Shown here: piece after piece, positions 26,009 to 34,566 of the stretch | How positions within the stretch are numbered: the first letter of the stretch is position 1 | How the letters are laid out: each line of letters opens with the position of its first letter | Assembly (NCBI RefSeq): GCF_000718555.1 | Contig: NZ_JOAN01000019.1 | Location: forward strand, 68,817 to 132,816 | Length of the DNA stretch: 64,000 nucleotides | Source of the DNA: Micromonospora chokoriensis | GTDB taxonomy: Bacteria; Actinomycetota; Actinomycetes; Mycobacteriales; Micromonosporaceae | Direction of reading: 5' to 3' | The notes under the pieces: generated by a model | What the model saw: the letters and a program-made list of their open reading frames with translations, nothing else | Told to the model about the DNA's origin: nothing | The model's database searches: none | Made by a program: the position numbers and the translations under genes

Positions 26009-27025
26009 ATGCGAACAACCAGCAGGTTCCGGGCCGCCGCGCGAATGATCGCCGCGATCGGTGTCGTCTCGCTCGCCGCCGCCTGTTCCGGTAACGGCGG
26101 CGGTGGTGGCGACGCCGCGAGCTACCCGGACCAGAACATCACGATCGTCGTACCGTTCAGCGCCGGCGGCCCGACGGACACGGTCACCCGCATGATCGCC
26201 GAGCCGATGGCCAAGAAGCTCGGCGGCAAGATCGTCGTCCAGAACGTCGAGGGCGCCGGCGGCACGGTCGGCGCTGGCGAGGTCGCGCGGGCCAAGCCGG
26301 ACGGCTACACCGTCCTCATGCACCACATCGGCATGTCGACGGCGCCCGCCCTCTACAAGAGCCTGGGCTACCAGCCCCTGGAGGACTTCGAGACGATCGG
26401 GCTCGTCACCGAGGTGCCGATGACGATCGTCGCCCGCAAGGACTTCGCGCCGGCGACACTGCAGGACCTGGTGACCCACGTCAAGGCGAACGCCAACAAG
26501 GTCACGTTGGCCAATGCCGGCATCGGTGCCGCGTCGCACCTGTGCGGTCTGCTGTTCCAGAGCACCACCGGGGTGAAGCTGCAGGAGGTCCCGTACCAGG
26601 GCACCGGTCCCGCGCTGACCGACCTCGTCGGCGGCCAGGTCGACTTCATGTGTGACCAGACGACAAACACCAGCGGCCAGATCGCCGCCGGGAAGGTGAA
26701 GGCGTACGCGGTCACCACGCCCGAGCGGGTGAAGAGCCTTCCCGACCTGCCCACCACGACCGAGGCCGGGCTGCCCGAGCTGAAGGTCAGCGTGTGGCAC
26801 GGTCTCTACGTGCCGGCGGAAACCCCGCCGGAGATCGTCCAGAAGCTGTCCGAGGCGCTGAAGGTGGCGCTGGCCGACCAGGGCGTCATCGACCAGATGG
26901 CCAAGCTCGGCACCGCGCCGGTGCCGGCCCAGGACGCGACGCCGGAGGCGCACCGGGCGAAGCTCGACGAGCAGCTCGGCACCTGGGCGAAGATCATCGC
27001 TGACTCCGGGGTCAAGGTCTCCTGA
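26009..27025 (+). CDS. tctC: Tripartite tricarboxylate transporter substrate-binding lipoprotein TctC
   Basis: 338 aa. The signal ends in the lipobox SLAAAC (Cys26), then a Gly-rich tether. The Bug/TctC family signature is clear: YPDQNITIVVPFSAGGPTDT at the mature N-terminus, then VVQNVEGAGGTVGAGEVARAKPDGYT. GGGGAGG precedes the ATG by about 8 nt. It captures a carboxylate outside the membrane for the TctAB permease encoded directly downstream. Confidence 0.95.
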   Translation: MRTTSRFRAAARMIAAIGVVSLAAACSGNGGGGGDAASYPDQNITIVVPFSAGGPTDTVTRMIAEPMAKKLGGKIVVQNVEGAGGTVGAGEVARAKPDGYTVLMHHIGMSTAPALYKSLGYQPLEDFETIGLVTEVPMTIVARKDFAPATLQDLVTHVKANANKVTLANAGIGAASHLCGLLFQSTTGVKLQEVPYQGTGPALTDLVGGQVDFMCDQTTNTSGQIAAGKVKAYAVTTPERVKSLPDLPTTTEAGLPELKVSVWHGLYVPAETPPEIVQKLSEALKVALADQGVIDQMAKLGTAPVPAQDATPEAHRAKLDEQLGTWAKIIADSGVKVS

Positions 27026-27026
27026 G

Positions 27027-27488
27027 GTGCAGCGCCATCGGTCGTTCCCGGACGTCCTCGCCGGGGCAGTCTTCGTCCTGATCGGTGGCGCATTCGTGGT
27101 GGGGGCGCTCGGCTACGAGCTGGGCACCCCGACGCGGATGGGCCCGGGCGCGTTCCCGCTGCTGGTCGGCGCTGCCGTGGTCGCCCTGGGCTTGGCGATC
27201 GTCGGCAAGGGCCTCATCGCCGGTGAGGTGATCTCGTTCGGGCCGGTCCCGTGGCGAGCGGTCGCCGTCATCGTGCTCGCGGTCCTGTTCTTCGGGTTCA
27301 CCATCAGGCGACTCGGGTTCGTACCGACGACGGCGGTGACCGCACTGCTCACCACCCTGGCCAGTGCCCGCGTACGGCTGCTCACGGCGGTGGCCGTGGC
27401 CGCCGGGCTGACCGTGGCCAGCACGCTCATCTTCGTCGTCGGACTTCAGCTGCGGATCCCGCTCTGGGGCCCGTGGCTGGGCTTCTGA
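27027..27488 (+). CDS. tctB: Tripartite tricarboxylate transporter small subunit TctB
   Basis: 153 aa, four predicted membrane helices, with the TctB-typical opening DVLAGAVFVLIGGAFVVGAL and TRMGPGAFPLLVGA. The GTG start lies 1 nt after the tctC stop, so translation is coupled. It is the small membrane subunit of the importer. Confidence 0.93.
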   Translation: MQRHRSFPDVLAGAVFVLIGGAFVVGALGYELGTPTRMGPGAFPLLVGAAVVALGLAIVGKGLIAGEVISFGPVPWRAVAVIVLAVLFFGFTIRRLGFVPTTAVTALLTTLASARVRLLTAVAVAAGLTVASTLIFVVGLQLRIPLWGPWLGF

Positions 27489-27508
27489 CGCGGCATCCGG
27501 ATTGAGGC

Positions 27509-29014
27509 ATGGAACTCCTCGACAACCTCGCGCTGGGCTTCTCGACGGCCCTCCTGGTCCAGAACGTCCTCTACTGCTTCGTGGGAGTGCTGCTCGGGAC
27601 CGCGGTCGGCGTGCTGCCCGGCATCGGGCCGACGGCGACGGTGGCGATGCTGTTGCCGATCACGTTCAGCTTCGAGCCGGTCACGGCGCTGATCATGCTG
27701 GCCGGCATCTACTACGGGGCACAGTACGGCGGTTCGACGACCGCCATCCTGATCAACCTGCCCGGTGAGTCGTCCGCGGCGGTCACCGCGCTGGACGGGC
27801 ACGAGATGGCCCGCCAGGGCCGCGCCGGCCCGGCCCTGGCGGCGGCGGCGATCGGGTCCTTCGTCGCGGGTACGGTCGCCACCGTGGCGTTGGCCGCCGC
27901 CGCCCCGCCCCTGGCCAGCGTCGCGTTGAAGTTCGGCCCGGCCGACTACTTCTCGCTCGTGCTGTTCGGTCTGATCGTGTCGATCGCGTTGGCGCGGGGC
28001 ACGGCGCTCAAGGCGCTGGCGATGATCGCGCTCGGCGTGCTGCTCGGCACGGTCGGCCAGGACATCTACACCGGCACGCCCCGCTTCGTGTTCGAGCAGC
28101 GCGAGTTGTACGGCGGGATCGACTTCGTGTCGGTCGCCGTGGGCCTGTTCGGGGTGGCCGAGATCCTGCGCAACCTGGAGAACGAGCAGACCCGTACGGC
28201 CATCGTCAGCAAGGTGACAAACCTCTGGCCGACCCGCGAGGACCGGCGGCGGATCGTTGCCCCGATCCTGCGCGGCACAGGTCTCGGCGCCGCGCTCGGC
28301 GTCCTGCCCGGCGGCGGCCACGTGCTCGCCTCGTTCACCTCGTACGCGGTGGAGAAGCGCATCTCGAAGCGACCGCAGGAGTTCGGGCGGGGCGCCATCG
28401 AGGGGGTCGCCGGCCCCGAGTCGGCGAACAACGCCGCCGCGCAGACGTCGTTCATCCCGCTGCTCACCCTGGGTCTGCCCGCCCACCCGGTGATGGCACT
28501 GATGATCGGCGCGTTCATCGTGCACGGCATCACCCCGGGCCCGAACGTCATCAACGACGAGCCGGCGCTGTTCTGGGGCCTGATCGCGTCGATGTGGATC
28601 GGCAACGTGCTCCTGCTGCTGCTGAACCTGCCGCTGATCGGCCTCTGGGTGCGGATGCTGCGCATCCCGTACCAGGTGCTGTTTCCGATGATCATCCTGT
28701 TCGCCGCGATCGGCACGTACTCCCTGAACTTCAACGCGTTCGACGTCTACGCGATCGCGTTCTTCGGGATCCTGGGCTACCTCCTGATCAAGTGCGGCTG
28801 CGAGCCGGCGCCCCTGCTGCTCGGCTTCGTCCTCGGCCCGCTGCTGGAGGAGAACCTGCGGCGCGCGCTCATCATCTCCCGGGGCGACCCGTCGGTCTTC
28901 CTGACCCGACCGATCTCCGCGGCGCTGCTGGCCCTGGCCCTCGCCGCGCTCGTCGTCGCCGTCCTCCCGACGATTCGTCAACGCCGCGCCGTCGTGTTCG
29001 CCGAGGAGGAGTAG
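27509..29014 (+). CDS. tctA: Tripartite tricarboxylate transporter large subunit TctA
   Basis: 501 aa, about 11-12 membrane helices. The family signatures are intact: LPGIGPTATVAMLLPITF, YYGAQYGGSTTAILINLPGE near the N-terminus, and the second repeat GVLPGGGHVLASFTSYAVEKR with PESANNAAAQTSFIPLLTLG. It forms the main channel of the sodium- or proton-coupled carboxylate importer with TctB and TctC. Last gene of the operon; the next gene has its own leaderless promoter. Confidence 0.96.
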   Translation: MELLDNLALGFSTALLVQNVLYCFVGVLLGTAVGVLPGIGPTATVAMLLPITFSFEPVTALIMLAGIYYGAQYGGSTTAILINLPGESSAAVTALDGHEMARQGRAGPALAAAAIGSFVAGTVATVALAAAAPPLASVALKFGPADYFSLVLFGLIVSIALARGTALKALAMIALGVLLGTVGQDIYTGTPRFVFEQRELYGGIDFVSVAVGLFGVAEILRNLENEQTRTAIVSKVTNLWPTREDRRRIVAPILRGTGLGAALGVLPGGGHVLASFTSYAVEKRISKRPQEFGRGAIEGVAGPESANNAAAQTSFIPLLTLGLPAHPVMALMIGAFIVHGITPGPNVINDEPALFWGLIASMWIGNVLLLLLNLPLIGLWVRMLRIPYQVLFPMIILFAAIGTYSLNFNAFDVYAIAFFGILGYLLIKCGCEPAPLLLGFVLGPLLEENLRRALIISRGDPSVFLTRPISAALLALALAALVVAVLPTIRQRRAVVFAEEE

Positions 29015-29044
29015 ACGTTCTGGACCGCCGCCACCCTCGCGCCC

Positions 29045-29050
29045 TACGAT
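29045..29050 (+). promoter_or_regulatory. -10 element of a leaderless promoter for the regulator at 29057
   Basis: TACGAT, 6-nt spacer, ATG at 29057. No ribosome site. Confidence 0.55.
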
Positions 29051-29056
29051 CCGGGC

Positions 29057-30034
29057 ATGCGGACCGAGCCCTCTGGCGTGGCCTCTGCGCCTGAGCTGGG
29101 CCCGCTGCCCCTCACGCCGGACGCCGCGGACGTCTACGGCGACCTGCTGAAGTCGGCGCCCATCGCGCAGCGGGAGTTCCTGTCCACCGCGGCACCGCAG
29201 GCCGCACGGGCGCTCGCCGGGTTGCTGAACAGCGGAGCGGTGCACCGCGACCCGGCCGGCGTGCTGCACGTCCGGCCGCCGCGCGCCGCGTTGGAGAGCT
29301 GGGCCGCGCAGCGGGAGATGGAGGCCGCCCAGGCCCGGGCCGCCGCCGAGACGCTCTCCGGGCTCTACACGGCGGTGCACGGGACGGGAGCCGCGTTCGT
29401 CGAGGTCATCGCGGGCAAGCACGCCGCCCGCGAGGTGTTCCGCCAGCTACAGGCCGGTGCCCACACCGAGGTACGCGGTCTGGAGCGCGGGCCGTACCTG
29501 CGCGACACCGCGCGGGTCCCCGAGGAGGTGCAGTACGACGCATTGCGGCGTGGCCTGCGCTACCGCTGCGTCTACGAGGGCGAGCTGCTGCACGACGAGG
29601 CGATGTTGGTGGCGGTGCGGGCCGCTGTCGGCGCCGGTGAGCAGGCGCGGGTCTTCCCGGAGCTGCCGCTGAAGATGATGCTGACCGACGCCGACCGGGG
29701 CCTCGTCATCCTGCCGCGTGCCGGCGGCGACGACGCCGACGCGATGGTGGTGTACCCCTCCCGTCTGCTCGACGGGCTCTCCGAGTTGTTCTGGCGCCTC
29801 GGCGCCCCGATCCACGCCACCACCGACACCGCCGAGCCGGACGCCGAGCCGACCGCCGCCACGCAGCGGTTGCTCGCGCTGCTCACCGCCGGCCTGACCG
29901 ACGAGGCCATCGCCCGTGACCTCGGCATCAGCAACCGCACCGTGCACCGTCGGGTCAGTCGCCTGCAGGAGCTGCTCGGCGCGCGCAGCCGGTTCCAGCT
30001 CGGTGTGCAGGCCACCCGACGCGGCTGGCTCTGA
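29057..30034 (+). CDS. TrmB/LuxR-type HTH transcriptional regulator
   Basis: 325 aa. The N-terminal part looks like a TrmB winged helix plus a coiled helix (AAQREMEAAQARAAAETL). The centre is a ligand-like domain with ARVPEEVQYDAL and GEQARVFPELPLKMMLTD. A LuxR-type DNA-binding domain ends the protein: ALLTAGLTDEAIARDLGISN, then RTVHRRVSRLQELLGARSRF. The product at 40444-41409 has the same layout. It lies 116 bp upstream of, and on the same strand as, a secreted aminopeptidase gene that it may regulate. Confidence 0.85.
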   Translation: MRTEPSGVASAPELGPLPLTPDAADVYGDLLKSAPIAQREFLSTAAPQAARALAGLLNSGAVHRDPAGVLHVRPPRAALESWAAQREMEAAQARAAAETLSGLYTAVHGTGAAFVEVIAGKHAAREVFRQLQAGAHTEVRGLERGPYLRDTARVPEEVQYDALRRGLRYRCVYEGELLHDEAMLVAVRAAVGAGEQARVFPELPLKMMLTDADRGLVILPRAGGDDADAMVVYPSRLLDGLSELFWRLGAPIHATTDTAEPDAEPTAATQRLLALLTAGLTDEAIARDLGISNRTVHRRVSRLQELLGARSRFQLGVQATRRGWL

Positions 30035-30150
30035 CTGGCGAAATCCTGCCGTGGCCGGTCTTCGTCAACGCGGGGAGCGTGGCGGCGAAACACTCCTGGT
30101 CCAGGGTGAAGGCGATTCGATCATCCGCTCCATGAGAGGACGGGACAAGA

Positions 30151-31926
30151 ATGCCCCACCCCCTGACCGGGTCGCGCCGCGTGCGCCGCCCGGCCGCCCT
30201 CCTCGCCGCAACCCTGGTCGCGGCCGTCCTGACCAGCGGTGCGGCCTCGACGCCGGCTGCCGCGGCCAAGACCGCCGAGCCGGACACCGCCGCCCTGGCC
30301 GCGTCGCTCACCAGCCAACGGCTCTCCTGGGAGCCGTGCGGCCTGCTCGACCTCAGCCCCGAGGACGAGGCGCAGCTGCGGCTGACCTGCGCGACGGTCA
30401 CCGTGCCACGGGACTGGCACAACCCGCGCGACGGCCGGACGCTCCAGGTCCGGATCAGCCGCACCGTCGCCTCCGGCAGTGACCGCAAGGGCATCCTGTT
30501 GGTCAACCCGGGCGGCCCCGGTGGCAGTGGCCTGTCGCTGGCGCCGTACGTGGCGCGGTCCGCGCCGAAGCTCGCCGAGCACTACGACGTGATCGGTTTC
30601 GACCCGCGCGGCGTCGGTCAGAGCACGCCGCTGCTCTGCACGGTCACCTACCGCGACACCGACAACACCAACGACCTGATCACCCGGGCGAATGTGGCCG
30701 GCTGCCGCAGCACCGAGCTGACGAAGTACATCACCACCGAGCAGACCACCTACGACATGGACTTCATCCGGGTGCTGCTGGGGGAGCGCAAGCTCAACTA
30801 CCTCGGCTACTCGTACGGCACCTGGCTGGGCACCTGGTATGCCGCCACGTTCGGCAGCCGCACCAACCGGATGGTGCTCGACTCGGTGGCCGCGGTCGGC
30901 TCGCCCACCCTGCAGGAGACCTGGGACCTGCAGCCGTTCACCCGCGACCGGGCGTTCCAGGAGCAGTTGCTGCCGTACATGGCTCGCCACGCCGACCTGT
31001 ACGGCCGGGGCACCGACCCGATGAAGATCCGGGAGATGTTCGAGCGGGCCGGCGGCACCCGGATCGGCATGGGGCCGTTCATGTTCGCGTTCTACATCCT
31101 CGGCGCGCTCTACGACACCCAGTACTACCCGACCGCGGCGGCGGCGGTGAACACGGTCATCGAGTACTACGAGGAGTGGAACGGCTGGACGCCCGAGCAG
31201 ATCCTCAGCGCGGCGACCGCGAAGCTGCTCGCCGCGCCGGGAATCACCGCCGAGGACCGGGCGTACATCGAGCAGTCACGGGTCAGCGCCGAGGCGGCGC
31301 TGAAAACCCAGCCGGGCCGGGTTCAGCTGCCGCAGGGCGCTGATGAGTACACGTACGACATCGACTACGTCTTCGAGGTTATCCGCTGCCAGGACGGGCA
31401 GTGGAACGACAGCGTCGCGCACTGGAACGCGTTCAGCCGTCGGCTGACCCGCGACGCCCCACTGGTCGCGCCGTTCCTGCAGAACCCGCCGGCGTGCGCG
31501 TACTGGCCGACGAGCAACCGGATGCCGACGTTCGACAAGAAGACGTTCCCCAAGGTGCTGATGCTGCAGGACGAGCTCGACGCCGCCACGGCGTACGAGG
31601 GTGCGCTGGCGGCGTCGAAGAAGCTGCCCGGAGCGTCGATGATCAGCGTCGACAACGAGGGCAGCCACGGGGTCTTCCCGTACTACACGCCGTGCGTGGA
31701 CGACCCGGTCTACGCCTACCTGCTGGACGGTCAGCTGCCCGCCGAGAAGTACACCGGATGCCAGGCGGTGCCGTTGCCGGGTGACACGGCCGTCTTCGAG
31801 GTGGGTGGCAAGTTGACCGGCAAGGGGACGGTGCGTACCCGCCTGATCACCGACGACATGCGGGCTGCGAACCGGATGCTCAAGCGGATGCTGCGCACCG
31901 AGCCGGGGCCCTCGTACCCGGAGTAG
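30151..31926 (+). CDS. Secreted tripeptidyl-aminopeptidase-like alpha/beta hydrolase
   Basis: 591 aa. The signal peptide runs to about residue 40 (AASTPAAAAK). The alpha/beta-hydrolase core has the oxyanion block LLVNPGGPGGSG, FDPRGVGQSTP and the nucleophile Ser221 in GYSYGTW. The C-terminal TAP-like domain carries DELDAATAYEGA and the His of NEGSHGVF. This is the family of Streptomyces tripeptidyl aminopeptidases (SlpD/SlpE, Tap), which trim peptides outside the cell. It fits with the peptide importer and the other secreted peptidases here. Confidence 0.93.
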   Translation: MPHPLTGSRRVRRPAALLAATLVAAVLTSGAASTPAAAAKTAEPDTAALAASLTSQRLSWEPCGLLDLSPEDEAQLRLTCATVTVPRDWHNPRDGRTLQVRISRTVASGSDRKGILLVNPGGPGGSGLSLAPYVARSAPKLAEHYDVIGFDPRGVGQSTPLLCTVTYRDTDNTNDLITRANVAGCRSTELTKYITTEQTTYDMDFIRVLLGERKLNYLGYSYGTWLGTWYAATFGSRTNRMVLDSVAAVGSPTLQETWDLQPFTRDRAFQEQLLPYMARHADLYGRGTDPMKIREMFERAGGTRIGMGPFMFAFYILGALYDTQYYPTAAAAVNTVIEYYEEWNGWTPEQILSAATAKLLAAPGITAEDRAYIEQSRVSAEAALKTQPGRVQLPQGADEYTYDIDYVFEVIRCQDGQWNDSVAHWNAFSRRLTRDAPLVAPFLQNPPACAYWPTSNRMPTFDKKTFPKVLMLQDELDAATAYEGALAASKKLPGASMISVDNEGSHGVFPYYTPCVDDPVYAYLLDGQLPAEKYTGCQAVPLPGDTAVFEVGGKLTGKGTVRTRLITDDMRAANRMLKRMLRTEPGPSYPE

Positions 31927-31936
31927 TTCGTGGCCG

Positions 31937-31966
31937 GGGTGCGGGCGGTGACGGCCGCCCGCACCC
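31937..31966 (+). terminator. Terminator after the aminopeptidase
   Basis: 12-bp perfect GC stem (31937-31948 with 31955-31966), 6-nt loop, 10 bp after the stop. Confidence 0.8.
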
Positions 31967-32013
31967 TGCGGTGAGGGAGGGTCTTGACTCTTGGGAAGCC
32001 GGCCGCCACGATC

Positions 32014-32052
32014 TGACATCGTTGTCATTCGCCTAACCTGACAACGTTGTCA
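32014..32052 (+). promoter_or_regulatory. Two LacI-type operators upstream of the GH2 gene
   Basis: 32039-32052 is the perfect palindrome TGACAACGTTGTCA; 32014-32027 is TGACATCGTTGTCA, one mismatch from it. The centres are 25 bp apart. The central CG and 14-bp symmetry are typical of LacI-family sites. Both lie within 55 bp of the start codon, so binding should repress transcription. No lacI-type gene is in the window. Confidence 0.75.
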
Positions 32053-32066
32053 TCCTTGGAGGTCAG

Positions 32067-34520
32067 GTGTCTGAGCGATCGCCCGCACCCGACCTCACGG
32101 TGGCCGCCGACGGCACGGTCCCGCTGGAGTCGGGCTGGTCGCTGACGATGGACGACTTCGCCGGGACCGCCGACGGCGCCGAACTGTCCCGACCCGGCGT
32201 CGACGTCCGATCGTGGCTGCCGGCGACGGTGCCCGGCACCGTGCTGGGCGCCCTGGTCGAGCAGGGCCACCTGCCCGACCCGGTGGTCGGCCTGGACAAC
32301 CTGCGCATCCCGGAGGCGCTGTCCCGACACACCTGGTGGTACCGACGCGCGCTGTGCTTGCCGCGCGAGCTGGACACCCCCACCGGACGGCGGATCTGGC
32401 TGGAGTTCGACGGCGTCAACCACGAGGCCACCGCCTGGGTCAACGGCGTGCGGATCGGCAGCGTCGAGCACCCGTTCGCGCGGGCGGCCTTCGACATCAC
32501 CGACGCGCTGGCCGGTCACCGGGGCGAGCACGTCCTCGCCGTCCGGGTCACCCCGATGCCGCAGCCGGGCAGCCCCGGCGACAGGCGGATGCCCGCCGTC
32601 CGGGACCGGGCCACCGGCCTCTGGGGCCACGTCCGGCTGCGCGACACCGGCGTCGTGGTTCTCGGCGACCCACACATCCAGACCACGCTTCCCGACCTGC
32701 CGGACACCGACACCGCCGAGGTCACCATCGGGGTTCCCCTCCGCAACGTGGCGGCCACCGCCACCACGGTCACCGTGCGAGCGGAGTTCGACGGGGTACG
32801 GGTCGAGTCCACGGTGACCGTCCCACCGGACGGAAACACCACCGTCACCTTCGCCCCGGATCGCTTCCCCGCGCTGCGCCTGCGCAACCCCCGACTGTGG
32901 TGGCCCAACGGCTACGGCGAGGCGCACCTGTACGACCTCACGCTCACCGCCACCGTCGAGTGTTCGGTAAGCGACCGGCGTGCGCTGCGCTTCGGTGTCC
33001 GGGAGTTCGCCTACGACGCGCGCCAACCGGTCGACGACGCCGGCACCCCGCTCACGATCAGCGTCAACGGGGTGCCGGTGTTCGCCCGGGGCGGCAACTG
33101 GGGCTGGGACGAGATGCTGCGTCGGGTGCTGCCCGAGCGGCTGGCCGACACGGTCGAGATGCACCGCGACATGAACTTCACGATGATCCGCAACTGGCTC
33201 GGCAGCAGCAACCGCGAGGAGCTGTACCAGGCGTGCGACGAGCAGGGCATCCTGGTGTGGAACGACCTCTGGCAAGCAGGCGCGTTCGGGCTCGACCCGC
33301 CCGGCTACGTCGACACCGTCGCCGACACGATCCGGCGGTTCCGCCACCACCCCAGCATCGTGGTGTGGTGCGGTGCCACCGAGGGTGACCCCCCGCTCGC
33401 GGACGCGGGGCTGAAGCAGGCCGCCGCCGAGCATCCCGAGGTCCTCTACCTCCCCAAGTCCGCCAGCGGCCACGGCCCGTACCACTGGGTGGAGCCGGCG
33501 ACGTACAACAATAGGGACACGTACGACGCGGGTGCGTTCGGTTTCCACACCGAGATCGGCATGCCGGTGGTGCCGGTGGTCGAGAGCATGCGCAACCTCG
33601 TCGGTGACGCGCCAGAGTGGCCGATCGGTGACGTGTGGAGCTATCACGGCTGGTCGGCCATCGGTAACCAGCGCGTCGACACGTACCAGGCGGCGATCGA
33701 CGCGCGCCTCGGCGAGTCCGAGTCGCTCGACGAGTTCGCCACCCGGGCGCAGTTCGTCAACTACGAGAGCCACCGCGCCATGTTCGAGGCGTGGAACGCC
33801 AACCTGTGGCAGGACGCCACCGGCCTGCTGCTGTGGATGTCGCACCCGGCCTGGCACAGCACGGTCTGGCAGACCTACGACTACGACCTCGACGTGAACG
33901 GCGCCTACTACGGCGCCCGCAAGGGGTGCGAGCCGCTGCACGTGCAGGCCGACCCGGGCACCTGGCAGGTCCGGGTGGTCAACCACACCGCCGCGCCGCT
34001 GGGCGGCGTCACCGTCAGCGCCCGACGCTACGACCTGAGCGGCCGGACGCTCGGTACGCCCCAACGGCAACGGGTGGACGTGGCCCGCTCGGCCACGACG
34101 CCGGTCTTCCCGCTCGCCGTGCCGGACGGTGGCGGGCTGCACCTGGTGCGCCTGGAGCTGCGCGACAGCCGGGACCGGCTGCTCGCGGAGAACACCTACT
34201 GGCGCTACGACAAGGCCGAGCAGATGCGGGCCCTCAACGACGTGCCGAGCACCCGACTGTCGACGTCGTCGAGCACCGTACGCGTCGAGGACGGGCGCAA
34301 CACCGTCACCACGACGGTCCGCAACCAGGGCCGTACCGTCGCCGCGTTGGTGCGGCTCGCCGTCCGTGACCAGCACGGCGGCCGGGTCCTGCCGGCCCGT
34401 TACGACGACAACTACTTCTGGCTCCTGCCCGGGGAGACCCGTGCGGTGCGGGTCTCCTGGCCCGCACGGTCGGGCCTCGCCCGCCAGGTGCGGGTGACGG
34501 CGCAGGCGTACAACTCTTAG
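32067..34520 (+). CDS. Glycoside hydrolase family 2, beta-mannosidase/exo-glucosaminidase-like
   Basis: 817 aa, no signal peptide, so probably cytoplasmic. GH2 order: N-terminal sugar-binding jelly roll (SLTMDDF, WYRRALCLP, DGVNHEATAWVNG), an Ig-like domain, the TIM barrel (NGVPVFARGGNWGWDEMLRR, FRHHPSIVVWCGATEG with the likely acid/base Glu, then FHTEIGMP with the likely nucleophile Glu) and C-terminal beta domains. The WCG block points to the mannosidase side of the family, while the overall shape also resembles exo-beta-glucosaminidases. GTG start; GGAGGT just upstream. Controlled by the twin LacI-type operators. Confidence 0.88.
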   Translation: MSERSPAPDLTVAADGTVPLESGWSLTMDDFAGTADGAELSRPGVDVRSWLPATVPGTVLGALVEQGHLPDPVVGLDNLRIPEALSRHTWWYRRALCLPRELDTPTGRRIWLEFDGVNHEATAWVNGVRIGSVEHPFARAAFDITDALAGHRGEHVLAVRVTPMPQPGSPGDRRMPAVRDRATGLWGHVRLRDTGVVVLGDPHIQTTLPDLPDTDTAEVTIGVPLRNVAATATTVTVRAEFDGVRVESTVTVPPDGNTTVTFAPDRFPALRLRNPRLWWPNGYGEAHLYDLTLTATVECSVSDRRALRFGVREFAYDARQPVDDAGTPLTISVNGVPVFARGGNWGWDEMLRRVLPERLADTVEMHRDMNFTMIRNWLGSSNREELYQACDEQGILVWNDLWQAGAFGLDPPGYVDTVADTIRRFRHHPSIVVWCGATEGDPPLADAGLKQAAAEHPEVLYLPKSASGHGPYHWVEPATYNNRDTYDAGAFGFHTEIGMPVVPVVESMRNLVGDAPEWPIGDVWSYHGWSAIGNQRVDTYQAAIDARLGESESLDEFATRAQFVNYESHRAMFEAWNANLWQDATGLLLWMSHPAWHSTVWQTYDYDLDVNGAYYGARKGCEPLHVQADPGTWQVRVVNHTAAPLGGVTVSARRYDLSGRTLGTPQRQRVDVARSATTPVFPLAVPDGGGLHLVRLELRDSRDRLLAENTYWRYDKAEQMRALNDVPSTRLSTSSSTVRVEDGRNTVTTTVRNQGRTVAALVRLAVRDQHGGRVLPARYDDNYFWLLPGETRAVRVSWPARSGLARQVRVTAQAYNS

Positions 34521-34566
34521 GAGCAGCGGCGCTGTCTGGGCCGCAGACCCCGAGTGAGGTGTGGCC

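Noticed and set aside
25181..26953. A 590-codon frame extending the response regulator upstream across the tctC gene
   Set aside because: The N-terminal 360 codons are antisense to tctC and low in complexity; the receiver domain begins at the ATG at 25864, which has its own -10 element.
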